From Rotaria sp. Silwood1 (Eukaryota; Rotifera; Eurotatoria; Philodinida; Philodinidae): a stretch of 64,000 nucleotides of DNA. The notes under the pieces are model-generated. The model ran no database searches. It was not told the DNA's origin and saw nothing but the letters and a program-made list of their open reading frames with translations. Both the position numbers and the translations under genes were made by a program. The stretch lies in contig CAJNOP010000178.1 of NCBI GenBank assembly GCA_905250075.1, forward strand, positions 197,586 through 261,585, in the 5' to 3' direction. Positions 1 through 10,272 of this stretch are shown here, one piece after another; the stretch's first letter is position 1, and every line of letters starts with the position of its first letter.

Positions 1-83
1 TTATGTTGCATTGTCGAAGAATTGCAGATAGTATAAATAAAAGAGCATAGAATGATGACTAAACTAATATTTTATTCATTTTA

Positions 84-591
84 GGATATGACAAAGCCGA
101 GTTTCTTACCATTTCTTATGCAACATCCAAACTCAGTTCTGATTATAGAAGAGGCCGAAAATATAATTCGTGATCGAAACCAAGAAGATTTCATGACCAA
201 TTAGGCTGTTTCCAATTTGTTGAGTTTATCAGATGGTTTACTTCGTGATGCTGTGCATCAATAAATCATTAGCACTTTTCATTGTGATGTCCAAAGTATC
301 AATGCTGCTCTTTTACGCGATGGACGACTTGTCATCGAACATAAGTTTGATAAACTCAGTACAGAAAATGCTCGTCGTTGGTGTGTTGAATTGGCTACAC
401 CTGGCAATGGTGACGACATTCACGAACCAATATCCTTAGCTGGAATTTATGGACAAAAAACTGCAGCATTAGAAACTTTATCAGCTGACCTAGACAATGG
501 ACAAACAACAGCAAAAACTAAACGACAATCGAAAAAAATAAGAAATAACCATCAGATTCCTTTTTCGATTTTTATTCATAGTTTTCTTTAA
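84..591 (+). pseudogene. AAA+ ATPase, C-terminal half, decayed
   Basis: One continuous frame reads as the second half of an AAA+ ATPase of a type seen in bacteria and rotifers. It has a Walker B-like segment (VLIIEEAE), the stretch LLSLSDGLL, a sensor-1-like segment (TFHCD, usually TFN), INAALLRDGRLV in the arginine-finger region, and the C-terminal LAGIYG. A splice acceptor (ttcattttag) precedes the exon, and a possible preceding exon (LCCIVEELQ) ends near base 34 with a donor gtataa. In-frame stops at 202-204 (TAG) and 262-264 (TAA) break it, with no frame change. The natural stop is at 589-591. Walker A would lie left of the window. The specific substrate cannot be told. The alternative, a live gene with recoded stops, is unlikely. 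Confidence 0.7.
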
Positions 592-2067
592 TCTAATGAA
601 GTTAAAGAAAAGAGAATAAATAAAATCATAACAATCTCTTCCTGTTGATAATGAAATTTACACGAACGAAATATTTTATACAACATACGAGAACAGTGGT
701 ACTAGAGTTATGCAAAAATCTCAAGTTTTGGAGTCTGCATTGCACTAGGCTCTTTTTTTGCTGACACAGAAGGTCCTGTAAATAATCAATCACCTTTTCA
801 TAGAAAGATATTTGACTGTGTGCAGTTCAGTACGCTGATTCTGAAAATTAGGAATCTATCGGCTCTTAGGCTTTACTTGATTCTCGGTCATAATTACCAA
901 GGCCCGTCTGAAAGAGGTATTTTTCATTAAATTCTATTTCTAATCAGTCTACCCAGCATCATCAGACAAAATATCGACAGCAATACATCTTCTAGACACT
1001 TCAACTTCAGATTAGCGATGTGAATATTCCTGTTCAGATCTATGCAGATTAGACTTTCACCCACATACCACCATGACCCTTACCTTCATCCTTAAGATCT
1101 TACGGTTCAATAATAGTTATGGGTTCTTTCTGTAAAAACGCACTTTCCTAATTCAAAAATAGAATAAACAAATTTATATCATATTAATCTTAAAATCAAA
1201 AATAATGCGTTTCACCAAACTTCTATCAATGCAAAGAAACTTTGAGCTTTTGAGCGACACCACTGAGTTCAAGAAAGCTCAACAAGGTGTTCGAAAAATT
1301 ATCTGCGTTTTCCAGTCTCGGTAGGAAATAGCAAGGTCTAGAAACACGTTTTTTCCAAGTAGTCTACAAGACAAAATTCGCTAATCCAGAATCAATGTAC
1401 AGACACGATCAAGATAAGTATCATTTATGACAACTCGTTGACGCTGAATCAATTGAGCTAAAAGTTTCGATTTTTACTTATATTGTTGAAGAGATAGATG
1501 AAAAATAAATTCCCATAGTGGCACTCCGAACCATGGTGATATTTAATCGGGTAGCGACTATTGATCAACGGTGTTGACAATGGAGCAAGCGACTTGCTTG
1601 TTATTGGCTGTCTTTTTCTACCTCCGTAGTTATAGTTTCTTCACCTTTCTTCTGTTCTCCGTTCCTTTTTACTATTTTTTCACTCTGTCGTAGCCTTAAC
1701 TTTTCTTTTGCTCATTTTTTTCTACTGTTATACATTTACGATTAACATCCACGTATGCATCATTGACGTATATGTTATATTCTGATTACATTAATCATAT
1801 ACACAAATTTAAAAGTTCGACCGATTCGTATATATTATTGACCCGAATCTTTGATATTTTTTTAGGTTCATTAGGATCTGTATTCACCAACACTAGAATC
1901 ATAACTCGCGAGATGTTTGGAGCAATATTTTGTTACTTTATTTTCATTTTCGAAGCATTTTAACAGAACAACATTTAACTCTTTTATATATTGCATCTAC
2001 ATAGTTTTTAGACGGAAAATTAACTATACCTATTTTTTTATGTGAAATCATGTATTTGCTTTCGTAG
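592..2067. other. no gene recognised
   Basis: A+T-rich sequence between the ATPase relic and the kinase remains. Short open frames here, such as 1763-1963, match nothing I recognise and lack a coding look. Upstream kinase exons may have decayed here. Confidence 0.5.
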
Positions 2068-2264
2068 TAACTTACCATCACCTCAAGATATTTTTGATTT
2101 CTTTTTCTATGGCATCGATTGGAGCGATCGTGTGAAGTCTACATCGCATTGGTGTCTGTTCTATTCATCAAAGAAACCTCAGGTAATGAAGGTATCCAAG
2201 ATGATGAAAACAGTGGCAAATGTGATTATGGTAAGTATAGGTTAGAGTCCTGCGCGGGTTTGAT

Positions 2265-2425
2265 TTTTCGAACCCGCACCCGACCCGAGGTCTTTTAGTC
2301 GTACCCGTGCCCGACCCGACCCGACAAGGCTCAACCCGAGCCCGACCCGACCCGACAAGGTTCAACCCGAGCCCGACCCGACCCGAGGATAGTTGGACCC
2401 GAGCCCGACCCGACCCGAGAGATTT
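2265..2425. repeat. hAT left subterminal CCCGA array
   Basis: Degenerate tandem repeats of (C)CCGA and CCCGAG, with blocks such as ctcaacccgagcccgacc recurring. A short hairpin GCGGGTT...AACCCGC opens it. Such subterminal arrays in hAT elements usually bind transposase (family knowledge). Confidence 0.75.
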
Positions 2426-2633
2426 AAATTCGTTTATTTTATAAAGATACATCAGTTTATTGCAATATTAAGCATACAAAATGATAGAAGCTTTATAGCA
2501 ATAAAAAACACATAGATAATCATGATTGCAAAAAAAACCATCACAACTTAGTATGATCACATTTCCATTCAAATACATACATTTCAAACAGTTAAGATCG
2601 ATAATGATCATAACAATAAGTATCGTACAAATA

Positions 2634-3240
2634 TCAATAATACATCTTCAATTTATACAAAACAACTGAAAAATTTCGTAAAAAAATAAGAGAGTCAAGT
2701 GATTCTGGTGATATTTGTTGACGTCGAACTTCAAGAATCCGACCTGTTTTACTGAATATTCTTTCAGATACAGCAGAACCTGCAGGTACTGCTAAGAGAG
2801 AACATGCCAATAATGATACCCTAAGGAGAATCAAATTTAAATTAATTTATTGAATTTTTCTTGTGCATTTAAGGAGAATGATATAGTAATCAAGAAACTC
2901 ACTTTTTGTATATGATAGAGTGTTTTTGCCACCGTTGTAAAAGTGATTCTCCTTTTGGGTATGATATTTTCGCTTTAATATAATCATCTACTTTATCCAT
3001 CGGCCTCTTATCATCATCGTCTGATGATGAGTCTACAAATGCATTAAAAGACTTGAGAACATCGTGTACAGTGTCTATTTTAATACGTTTTTGATGTGTT
3101 GAGGAATTGTTGTTGGTACCTGTCTCTGTTGTTTCTTCATCGACTTGTTGATCTATACCTAGAGCTTTTAAAAGTATTCGTATATTTTTAATAACAGCAT
3201 TACGTTCTGATTTCATTAGACTCTGAGAATCATTGATCAA
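2634..3240 (-). pseudogene. hAT transposase C-terminal part
   Basis: Two exons on the minus strand. The first (3240 to 2903) has acidic, low-complexity residues, then the segment VDDYIKAKISYPKGESLLQRW. An 82-nt GT-AG intron (2902-2821) follows, and the second exon (2820 to 2634) reads LLACSLLAVPAGSAVSERIF, then KTGRI and LDSLIFLRN. This is the hAT dimerisation region, family pattern LAIPATSAPSERVFS. The splice restores frame across an AAG codon. The BED finger and the first two DDE acidic residues are missing, so it cannot be an active transposase alone. The surviving frame is open throughout, which suggests a fairly recent deletion derivative. Confidence 0.88.
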
Positions 3241-3354
3241 TAGAATTGAGTTTTATTATTCTATGAGTTTAAGACGAACGAAAATAGAGGGCAAAAGCAT
3301 ACATACGCAAAAAAATCTGACCCGATAAAAACCCGACATTTTTTAATTTCAAAC

Positions 3355-3503
3355 CCACACCCGACCCGACCCGACGGCTGACAGACCCGTACCCGACCCG
3401 ACCCGATAAGATTGAACCCGAGCCCGCCCGCACCCGACAAGATTGAACCCGAACCCGCCCGCACCCGCGGGTCGGGCTCGGGTGCGGGTCGGGTCGGGTT
3501 GCA
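3355..3503. repeat. hAT right subterminal CCCGA array
   Basis: The same CCCGA/CCCGCAC repeat family as the left end, then a switch to the complementary GGGTCGGG orientation from about 3471, making a G+C-rich fold-back just inside the right terminus. Confidence 0.75.
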
Positions 3504-4911
3504 GTACTCTAGTATAGGTAAGCTCAGATAGGAAATGTTAGTATTATTTTCATGTTATGATTCATATTTAGTAAAATTGTTGTTCGTTCGGAATGGTTAC
3601 ACCGCGTAGCTGATTCTTCTTTTCACTTTCGTGCCCAAATACCTGATCATCTTCAGATGAACGATATATCGTCAATACCAGTTATATTTTTCATCAATAA
3701 ACTTTCCGGCGGTCAGAAAGGTCAGGAAGTCTACCATATGCTCGTTCGTGTACTCAATCCTCGCCAAGTATTTTTACTCAAAAATGATACAACTATTATA
3801 CAAGCTCTGAGTATCTACTCGTCTTTGAACAATACACGTATTTGTATCTGCGATGGTGATGGCACAGTTAGCTTGATGCCTAATCATCTTGTGAATGCAT
3901 TTCCACGGTTGAAAAATCCACCAACAAGCATTTGTCCATTAGATACTGGCAATGATTTGTCACGTGTACTTGGCTGGGGATATCGCTATGAATTGAGGCG
4001 ACTGCTGAGAACACTTACACAAATAACTCGAGCCCATCCCATGCCACTCGATCGCTGGAAAATCCAAGTTGAAATATTAGAAACGAACGCATCGAGTAAG
4101 CAATATATGAACATACGTTGACGTTTTTTCTCGTTCATGGATCATCCGAAGTTCATTCGCGATGCCAGTCAGCCATTGTACGACAATCATCGCACGCCAA
4201 TTAGAAAATTCTTTTTCAATTACATAAGTTTTGGATTTGATGCAGCAGTTGTGCTCGATTTTCACGTTCGTCGCATACATGATCCATTTAAATTTACATC
4301 GCCATTCAAAAATAAAATTCTTTATATAAATGAAGCTCGCAAGTATTTCAAGGAATTTGCATTTGGAATGGCATGGAATTTAAGTGCATACATACGCTTA
4401 ATTTGTGACAGGCAAGACTTGACTGATTCCATGCAACATTGTCATTCTTTAGCTGTGCTTAATACTCCAAGCTTTGGTTCTGGTACTCGTCTATGGGGCA
4501 GAATATCAACGAAAAGAAACACATCACAATTGAATAGTCAAAGATATGATGATTCTTTTGATCAGACCTCCTCAAGTTCGTTTCAAACACATGACTTTCC
4601 TGTCAATGATCAGAAGAGCAGTCGAAGGATGACTTTTCATAATGTGACCCATCCTACTGTGGAATATTTCAAGACACGAGATTTTGGTGATCGAAATATT
4701 CAAGTATTCAGTTTAAATATAAGGCAGATGGCTTTAATTCATATGAGTTTTTGTGGTAATCGCATTGCTCAATGCAGTCAAATACGCATCGAACTTAGCC
4801 ATCCGATGCCCGTGCATATGGGATGGTGAACCCTTCTATCTCGCTGGATCAGTCGCTGACAATATCACACATGCTGGTCAAGTTATGGTATTGAGAAATG
4901 AAAATAGATAA

Positions 4912-6020
4912 ATTCAGATTTGTTTCATTGGCAAAGAAGTTACACTTATATATCTATTTAAACTTATCCTCAACACTTTCCTACAGCCACCAATGCAGAT
5001 CTTTTTATGATATGTTTGATGTTGATAAGAAGCCTCGCTTGATGCAAAAAATCTCACATATATGTTCTTCCTTTAGTATGAGACTTTTTGTTGAAGTAAA
5101 GATAGATATCTATTATTTTAAATAGAAAACGAAAGCGTTTCACGAGTTCATTTAGAACTATCTATAATCATATTATTTATCAACATTATTATATTGGTAT
5201 GATTAAAACGAATATGCTCAAATGACTGACTCCATTTCGTACGAAAGATTAGATAGAAATAATCATTTCACTAGAATGAAATCGAATCAACCATCATCCG
5301 TTATACTCTAAAAAACTCGAGATGGTCAATTCGTTTAACCACTTAATAGAACTTTTATGCCTATTCAAACTAGTCTTTTGAAAATTAAAATTACTTGTAC
5401 TTCGAGATTGTTCACTAAGCTATCTATCATATTTATTTGAATATCTTCCACAACTGGAACGACTCAGCTATACACGCAATTCTCCTTGACTACCTGAAAA
5501 ACATTGTCTAAGACATGTTGACAACAAGTTTCTTTTTTTAATATCATCTATGTTTTAATGTATGAACTCAATGTAAAGTGTATGACAGAAGAGAATGCAC
5601 GGAATCATTTTATCAAAAACTGTAGTTAAAATTACATTGTCTGTAAATTGAAAAGATACATGGCGAATAATTCGTATTCAGTTTTATAGTCAAATATTAA
5701 TAATACCGAGATGTTAAATAGTTCATGAGTTACAAATGACTGATGCATCCAATTTTTGAATGTGGATTATAAATATGAGAAAATTAATTAAAACAATGAG
5801 TTCCTATATGCAATTACAGATGAATGCATGTAACAAGGATTCATATGGGTGTGGGTGTGAAGATGCATCTACTTCTTGTTCTACATCGACACCCTCCAGC
5901 AGTCTTGTGTAAGAGAATGACGAGATTGAACCTGAAGTTAACGAAATCATAAAAAAAAGAATGAACTTATTGATTATTTCACATAAACAGAGTTACTATG
6001 TTCAATGCTGGTGAGTATAC
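4912..6020. other. no gene recognised
   Basis: A+T-rich sequence downstream of the kinase stop. It holds one telomere-like hairpin near 5850 and nothing else I can name. Confidence 0.5.
5846..5896. repeat. telomere-like hairpin 1
   Basis: Left arm GGGTGTGGGTGTGA at 5847-5860, right arm GACACCCTC at 5889-5896, loop about 28 nt containing TCTACTTCTTGTT, the complement of the AAGAAG-type core. Confidence 0.55.
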
Positions 6021-6111
6021 CTGTTCTACCTAAACGATACTGACACCCATAGTCTCCGACTTCTGCGTCGATTGATGTATAATTTCTGAGTGGCTTTATG
6101 CTCAGTCGCAT
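6021..6111 (-). other. possible Ig-like exon fragment
   Basis: The minus strand reads MRLSIKPLRN, then DAEVGDYGCQYRLGR, and ends at a donor GTATAC. The pattern L-x-I...D-x-G-x-Y-x-C is that of the last two strands of an immunoglobulin domain. No partner exons could be joined with confidence, so this may be a decayed fragment or chance. Confidence 0.25.
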
Positions 6112-6803
6112 CATTCCAAGTATAACGATTCAAAATCTGATGACCTATCTGGTTTTATCATATTGTAAAGGTCTCAGTCAAACACAATTTAACTACAAGC
6201 ATACGGAACTCATACCATTCGACAGAGCTTGCAACTATGCATTGATAGACATAAAAAATCATCAGCGCCTTATATAGTCTGGCGAACTGCTGTAAATAAT
6301 ACAGCTTGAAATCCATGCTTGACCACTATCCAATGATTTCAAATATTTCTAGATACGCACAATTTCTTTTTATCCGCATAATATACAGGATGATCCAATA
6401 GTAAGGAAACAAAGTAAGGAAATTCAGAATTCTTTCCAATTTTTTCTTCATAGATCGCTAGTCACATCTCATGTTTGGACCACACATACTATACGATAAT
6501 ACTTAGACGAGCAGTCTATGATCAGCTTATACCCTTAAGGTTTTATTGAAAACCACTTGAACGTCTCTCGTGCACTTCTAGATAACTGCCACAGAAGTCT
6601 GCTTTTTTTTCTGATTATAGTCAATTGATTTCTTTCCGTAATACTTCATCTTTGAGTAGTTTTCTATGCAAGAAATGTAAAACAACTTTCAGAATCAATA
6701 GAGTTTAAATTATTCAGTACGTTTTGATGCTAACAGACACAAAGATCGAAACACAGCACAACAGGGAAATAATAAACTATTGCATTAATCATATTAGAGT
6801 ACA
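6112..6803. other. no gene recognised
   Basis: A+T-rich spacer without open frames of note. Confidence 0.5.
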
Positions 6804-6804
6804 A

Positions 6805-6917
6805 AGGGTGTAGGCAGGGTATGTATGTGGTTGTTGGTGTGGGGTGTGGCTGTGGATTTAGAAAAGACTCGCACCCACATCCACAGCCAAATCCACACCC
6901 CACACCCATACACCCTG
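6805..6917. repeat. telomere-like hairpin 2 (long)
   Basis: The left arm, rich in GGTGTGG and TGTGG, runs to about 6856. The centre is ATTTAGAAAAGACTC. The right arm CCCACATCCACAGCC continues through ACACCCCACACCC to about 6916. Among the longest copies in the window, with arms near 50 nt. Confidence 0.85.
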
Positions 6918-6989
6918 TGTTTCATCAGGCACTACCACTGGTTTTCACAGGCTGCTAGCCTCTGTTTATTCTAGTCAAACGATTATCTA

Positions 6990-7073
6990 TGGGTGTGGGT
7001 GTGGCTGCAGGTATAAGTTAAGAAAAGAACCTTACCCACACACGCCACATCTATACATCCACACCTACACCTT
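6990..7073. repeat. telomere-like hairpin 3
   Basis: Left arm GGGTGTGGGTGTGGCTGCAG, core GTTAAGAAAAGAACC, right arm made of CCCACACACGCC and TCCACACCTACACC. It lies 70 bases after hairpin 2, in the same polarity. Confidence 0.8.
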
Positions 7074-7274
7074 CAATACTCAGAAAAAAAAGAAAGATCC
7101 ATTGCTTATAGTGCACCCATTGGTACACAACTCGATCTAACTATACAAGTCGAAAAAGAATCATTTTTGAATAAGCTTGTGGAGTTCATATTTCTTCAGA
7201 AATGATATTTCCTATTCAATAGTCACACTGCTATTGAATAACTTTGACGTCTTATTCAGTGCAAACACTGCTGA

Positions 7275-8246
7275 TCATTGTTGTTCGTGACTCTTGTCGA
7301 TATTATATCTTTGAACACGATTGTTTAATCGGTCGACGACATACAGGTTGCCGTATCGATCAAATGATAAGCCCTCTGGATTATTCAGTTGATTCGCTTG
7401 TTCTCCTTCGCCATTTCCACCTGCCAGGATACTTCCCCGTGTTGCATCTTTGGGCCAACGCATTATTCGATGATTCCAAAGCTCTGCCACATAGACAGTG
7501 CCGCACCGATCGGCAACCACTCCTTGAGGGCCACACAATTGTTTCAGATCACTTCCATAACCTTGATCACCAGCCACGACACTACCTTTTGACTCACCCT
7601 CCGCCCACTTCATCACACGATGATTTTGTTCGTCCGATACGTACAATGAATTATCTCGGTCGACAAAGATGTAGTAAGGCAAATGGAGTTGATGAAGGCC
7701 ATCACCTTTTCCATTCCCACCTGCCACTACTGTCACATGACTCTCATCCAGTCGAAATCGTCGAATAAGATTCTCAGCAGGTGAAGAGACATAAAGAAAT
7801 CCCTGATTGTTCATCGTCAAGCTGTAACAGTCGAATCCCGAGATGATTATTTTTCCAGTCGTGCCACCATGACGAGGCCATTGCATCACTCGTCGATTGT
7901 TTCTGTCGCAGATAATGAGACTATTACTCGCTTTGTGTGCAATCATATCTGTTGGGCGATTCAGCTGATCGTTTCGGTCTCCTTCTCCATTTCCGCCAGC
8001 TACTACGACACCATTCGTTTCACCATACTTCCATGCCACGATACGGTGATTCGCAGTATCAGCGACGAAGATAGTGTTATCTTCATCAATATAAAGTCCA
8101 TGTGGTTCACAAAGTTGATCGTTTCTCGTACCTGGTCCATTTCCGCCAACCACAGTAACACCGTTCTTGACCCATTCAGTGCGGGGTGAAATATCAATGA
8201 GACTACCACGCAGTGGTGGTGCTGAAAGAATACGAAGCATTTTCAA
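7275..8246 (-). CDS. NHL-repeat beta-propeller protein
   Basis: The 323-aa open frame is built almost entirely of NHL repeats with the consensus GGNGxG...NQLxxPxGLxxDxxxxxYVxDxxNHRxMxW. Six blocks can be counted, starting near residues 35, 83, 131, 175, 222 and 269, enough for a complete six-bladed propeller; the third is degenerate. NHL propellers act as protein- or RNA-binding platforms. Stand-alone NHL proteins of this kind are strongly expanded in bdelloids, and their partners are unknown. No membrane segment or other domain is visible. The 5' boundary is uncertain: the frame opens at 8246 but an acceptor-like ATTCTTTCAG lies a few codons inside, so an upstream exon with a different N terminus is possible. 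The frame has no breaks. Two telomere-like hairpins lie just beyond its 3' end. Confidence 0.85.
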   Translation of the reverse strand: MKMLRILSAPPLRGSLIDISPRTEWVKNGVTVVGGNGPGTRNDQLCEPHGLYIDEDNTIFVADTANHRIVAWKYGETNGVVVAGGNGEGDRNDQLNRPTDMIAHKASNSLIICDRNNRRVMQWPRHGGTTGKIIISGFDCYSLTMNNQGFLYVSSPAENLIRRFRLDESHVTVVAGGNGKGDGLHQLHLPYYIFVDRDNSLYVSDEQNHRVMKWAEGESKGSVVAGDQGYGSDLKQLCGPQGVVADRCGTVYVAELWNHRIMRWPKDATRGSILAGGNGEGEQANQLNNPEGLSFDRYGNLYVVDRLNNRVQRYNIDKSHEQQ

Positions 8247-10010
8247 ACAAGTGAATATGTTGATTCAGTGTTACATCGCGCAGCGAAGCAAACCTCTTGT
8301 CTAAGACAAAAGTCTGAAAAGATTTGCGTGTACTTGGATGTAGGGGTATAGTAGGAGTTAAGAGGAGACCCATATCCATCCCCTCGTCTCCCTTCATCTA
8401 AGCCTCTCTCATCTACCATATCCATCCTTGAGCGATTTTCAAAGAGGTGTCAGAACATTCATAAGAGAGCAGAACTGGTGCGTTGCAATACATTTTCCCA
8501 AAATTTTAACTGTCTGAATACTGCAACTACTGTGGCATCGGAAAATGTGAATTTTAAGAAGCGAAATAGACTATGCTGCATGGTCTTCATTAAAAGAATC
8601 TTATCAAAAAAAGTAGCCAAAAATATCTTTTTTGTTCATTTCTATATCACATTCGAATTTTTCTATTTTTCTGATTTGATACACATCCATTATGTGCAGT
8701 TGTCATTCATGGAATTTAACGATGAGCGAAAAGGTTATCCTTTAATGCAAATTTATTTTTAGTTTCACACTGAAATAAGTACCATATTTTTTTCTTTCGT
8801 TTGTAACTTTAAAACTGACTATTAACTTAATGACATTGTATGTATTTCTGTAAAAAAAGCTTTTACATAGGTTCCAAAAAATTTGTCGCCTCACACATCA
8901 CTAGCATCATGTTGCTTTGCGATCCTATAAATATCAAATAGATAGCTTCCATCCACTCATTTGGCTATCGAAGCAGCACACTTTTTAAGAAATGAGAAAA
9001 TGTGTTTTAACACGCCATTTTTGAAGAAAAATTTGATTAGAAAAACAATCCATGAAAATTCTTAATTTGTATCAGACATCGTCAAAGATGCCATATGCTT
9101 AGGTAGCATATAGAAAGTTTGTGTTCAAAATGAAAAAAAATAATAACCGGCGAATCATTATTTAGAAAAATTTTTATGATTCGACTCTCTTTTTTCAAGA
9201 TTTGTGGTAATCCTACCAATAAGAAACCAGATTCCGCAACAAAAAGTCAACAAAAGAATCGATATTTGTAGTCAGAATCGTAGCGAGAAAAGTGTTGCGG
9301 ATATTAGAAAGAACTCAACTTGTGTCTCATCGACCTACGAGAGACATATGGCATAGTGAACCAGTAACGTACTTGATCAATGTGTCAAAGCTAAGAGCTT
9401 ACTGACACGATCTTTAGGGAGATGAAGTTTAAATTTCATCATACATGACTAACTGCGCTTGAGTCTGGATGGATACTTTTTCTTCGTTCGCCTGCAAATT
9501 TAAATTGCTTCAAATAAATGTAACTTCGAAAATCGTGTTACATGAGAATGTCAATGCTAGCAAAAAAGTAGATTCAATATTCAAATTGACAACGGCGTAC
9601 TTGCACACATAACAGAACAGATTTCGAAGTAGTTCTCAACTAATCGGATGTATTTCGAATAATTTTGAGAGAGCCTAAATATATTGTTTCTCCTTGCTTC
9701 TTTCATATTATTGTGAACATCCATTGATTCTATGGATTTTTGATGGGTTGTCATGAACTTGAGAGGTTTCAAAACTTGTGAAAGACTAATACTTTTATTT
9801 TTAATAGATCTTGGTAGATCTCGAAGGTTTCACGATTCATCAAAATCCGTCTTTTTCTCTCTATTTAATACAACAGATAGAGAGTGGGAGAGTTGGTGTT
9901 GGTGTGAGCGTACATGTGCGGCATGTGATTTCTGAGTACCAAAATTTCACACCCACACCCTCAAGTAAAATATCTAAGAAGCGAAATGTTTATTTTATGA
10001 GAGATAACTG
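8247..10010. other. no gene recognised
   Basis: A+T-rich stretch with one telomere-like hairpin near 9930. The open frame at 8478-8762 has no recognisable domain and a composition like the surrounding spacer. Confidence 0.5.
9892..9962. repeat. telomere-like hairpin 4
   Basis: Left arm GTTGGTGTTGGTGTGAG, right arm TTCACACCCACACCCTC, spacer about 37 nt with an internal short palindrome CATGTGCGGCATG. The core differs from other copies. Confidence 0.7.
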
Positions 10011-10272
10011 ACAATGTTCATGTGAACTCTTTATCATTGTTATATGATGAGTAATTTTTCTTTCAAAATATCATATTCTAAAGAGCGCCTGACTCTGCAA
10101 GTCTTTAAAAAAAGAAACTCTCAAAATAAAAATTAAAAAAAAAACAGATTTTTTTACAAAACTTGAAATCATTAGCTATCTGATGCAGCGTCAGACACTC
10201 TTTAAAATATGATATTTGGAAAGAAAAATTACTCATTACATAGAAATGATAAAAAGTTCATACAAACATTAT
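10011..10272. mobile_element. MITE with ~85-bp inverted ends
   Basis: The left end (ACAATGTTCATGTGAACT...) and the complement of the right end (ATAATGTTTGTATGAACT...) match over about 85 bp, through AGTAATTTTTCTTTC to GACTCTGCA/GACGCTGCA. In the outer part the differences are mostly transitions. TAACTG flanks both sides (10005-10010 and 10273-10278), a possible 6-bp target duplication. The centre is A-rich and non-coding. Family not identified. Confidence 0.75.

Larger units (their letters stand above)
2243..3511 (-). mobile_element. hAT transposon, internally deleted
   Basis: The ends are TAGAGTCCTGC (left) and the complement of TAGAGTACTGC (right), flanked by a perfect 8-bp direct duplication GTATAGGT at 2235-2242 and 3512-3519, the size expected for hAT. 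At 1,269 bp it is much shorter than an autonomous hAT and keeps only the 3' part of the transposase on the minus strand. Both subterminal regions are arrays of a CCCGA-type repeat that contrast with the A+T-rich surroundings. It sits just inside the donor end of a kinase intron, so the donor GT is preserved. Confidence 0.92.
2068..4911 (+). pseudogene. Diacylglycerol kinase, broken
   Basis: Diacylglycerol kinases phosphorylate membrane diacylglycerol to phosphatidic acid. The frame from 3657 shows the catalytic domain: an INKLSGGQKG loop, LNPRQVFLL, the ATP site as CDGDGTVSL (family GGDGTV, so one Gly is Asp), CPLDTGNDLSRVLGWG (family PLGTGNDLAR) and LDRW. The accessory domain follows from about 4210: NYISFGFDAAV, FHVRR, NKILYINEARKY, LNTPSFGSGTRLWGR, and near the end QCSQIRIE and DGEPFYLAG. 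An upstream exon at 2068-2230 (acceptor ttcgtag, donor gtaagt) reads IDWSD...HW and may be the remnant of the region before the kinase domain; that part is uncertain. Breaks are an in-frame TGA at 4119-4121, unless a small intron removes it, and an extra G at 4821 that shifts frame just before DGEPF. The end at 4911 is TAA. The intron before 3657 carries a hAT insertion. Confidence 0.8.

Noticed and set aside
2168-2452. 94-aa minus-strand frame rich in GSGRVRV
   Set aside because: Translation of the hAT subterminal CCCGA array.
8478-8762. 94-aa plus-strand frame
   Set aside because: No domain, spacer-like composition and no splice partners.
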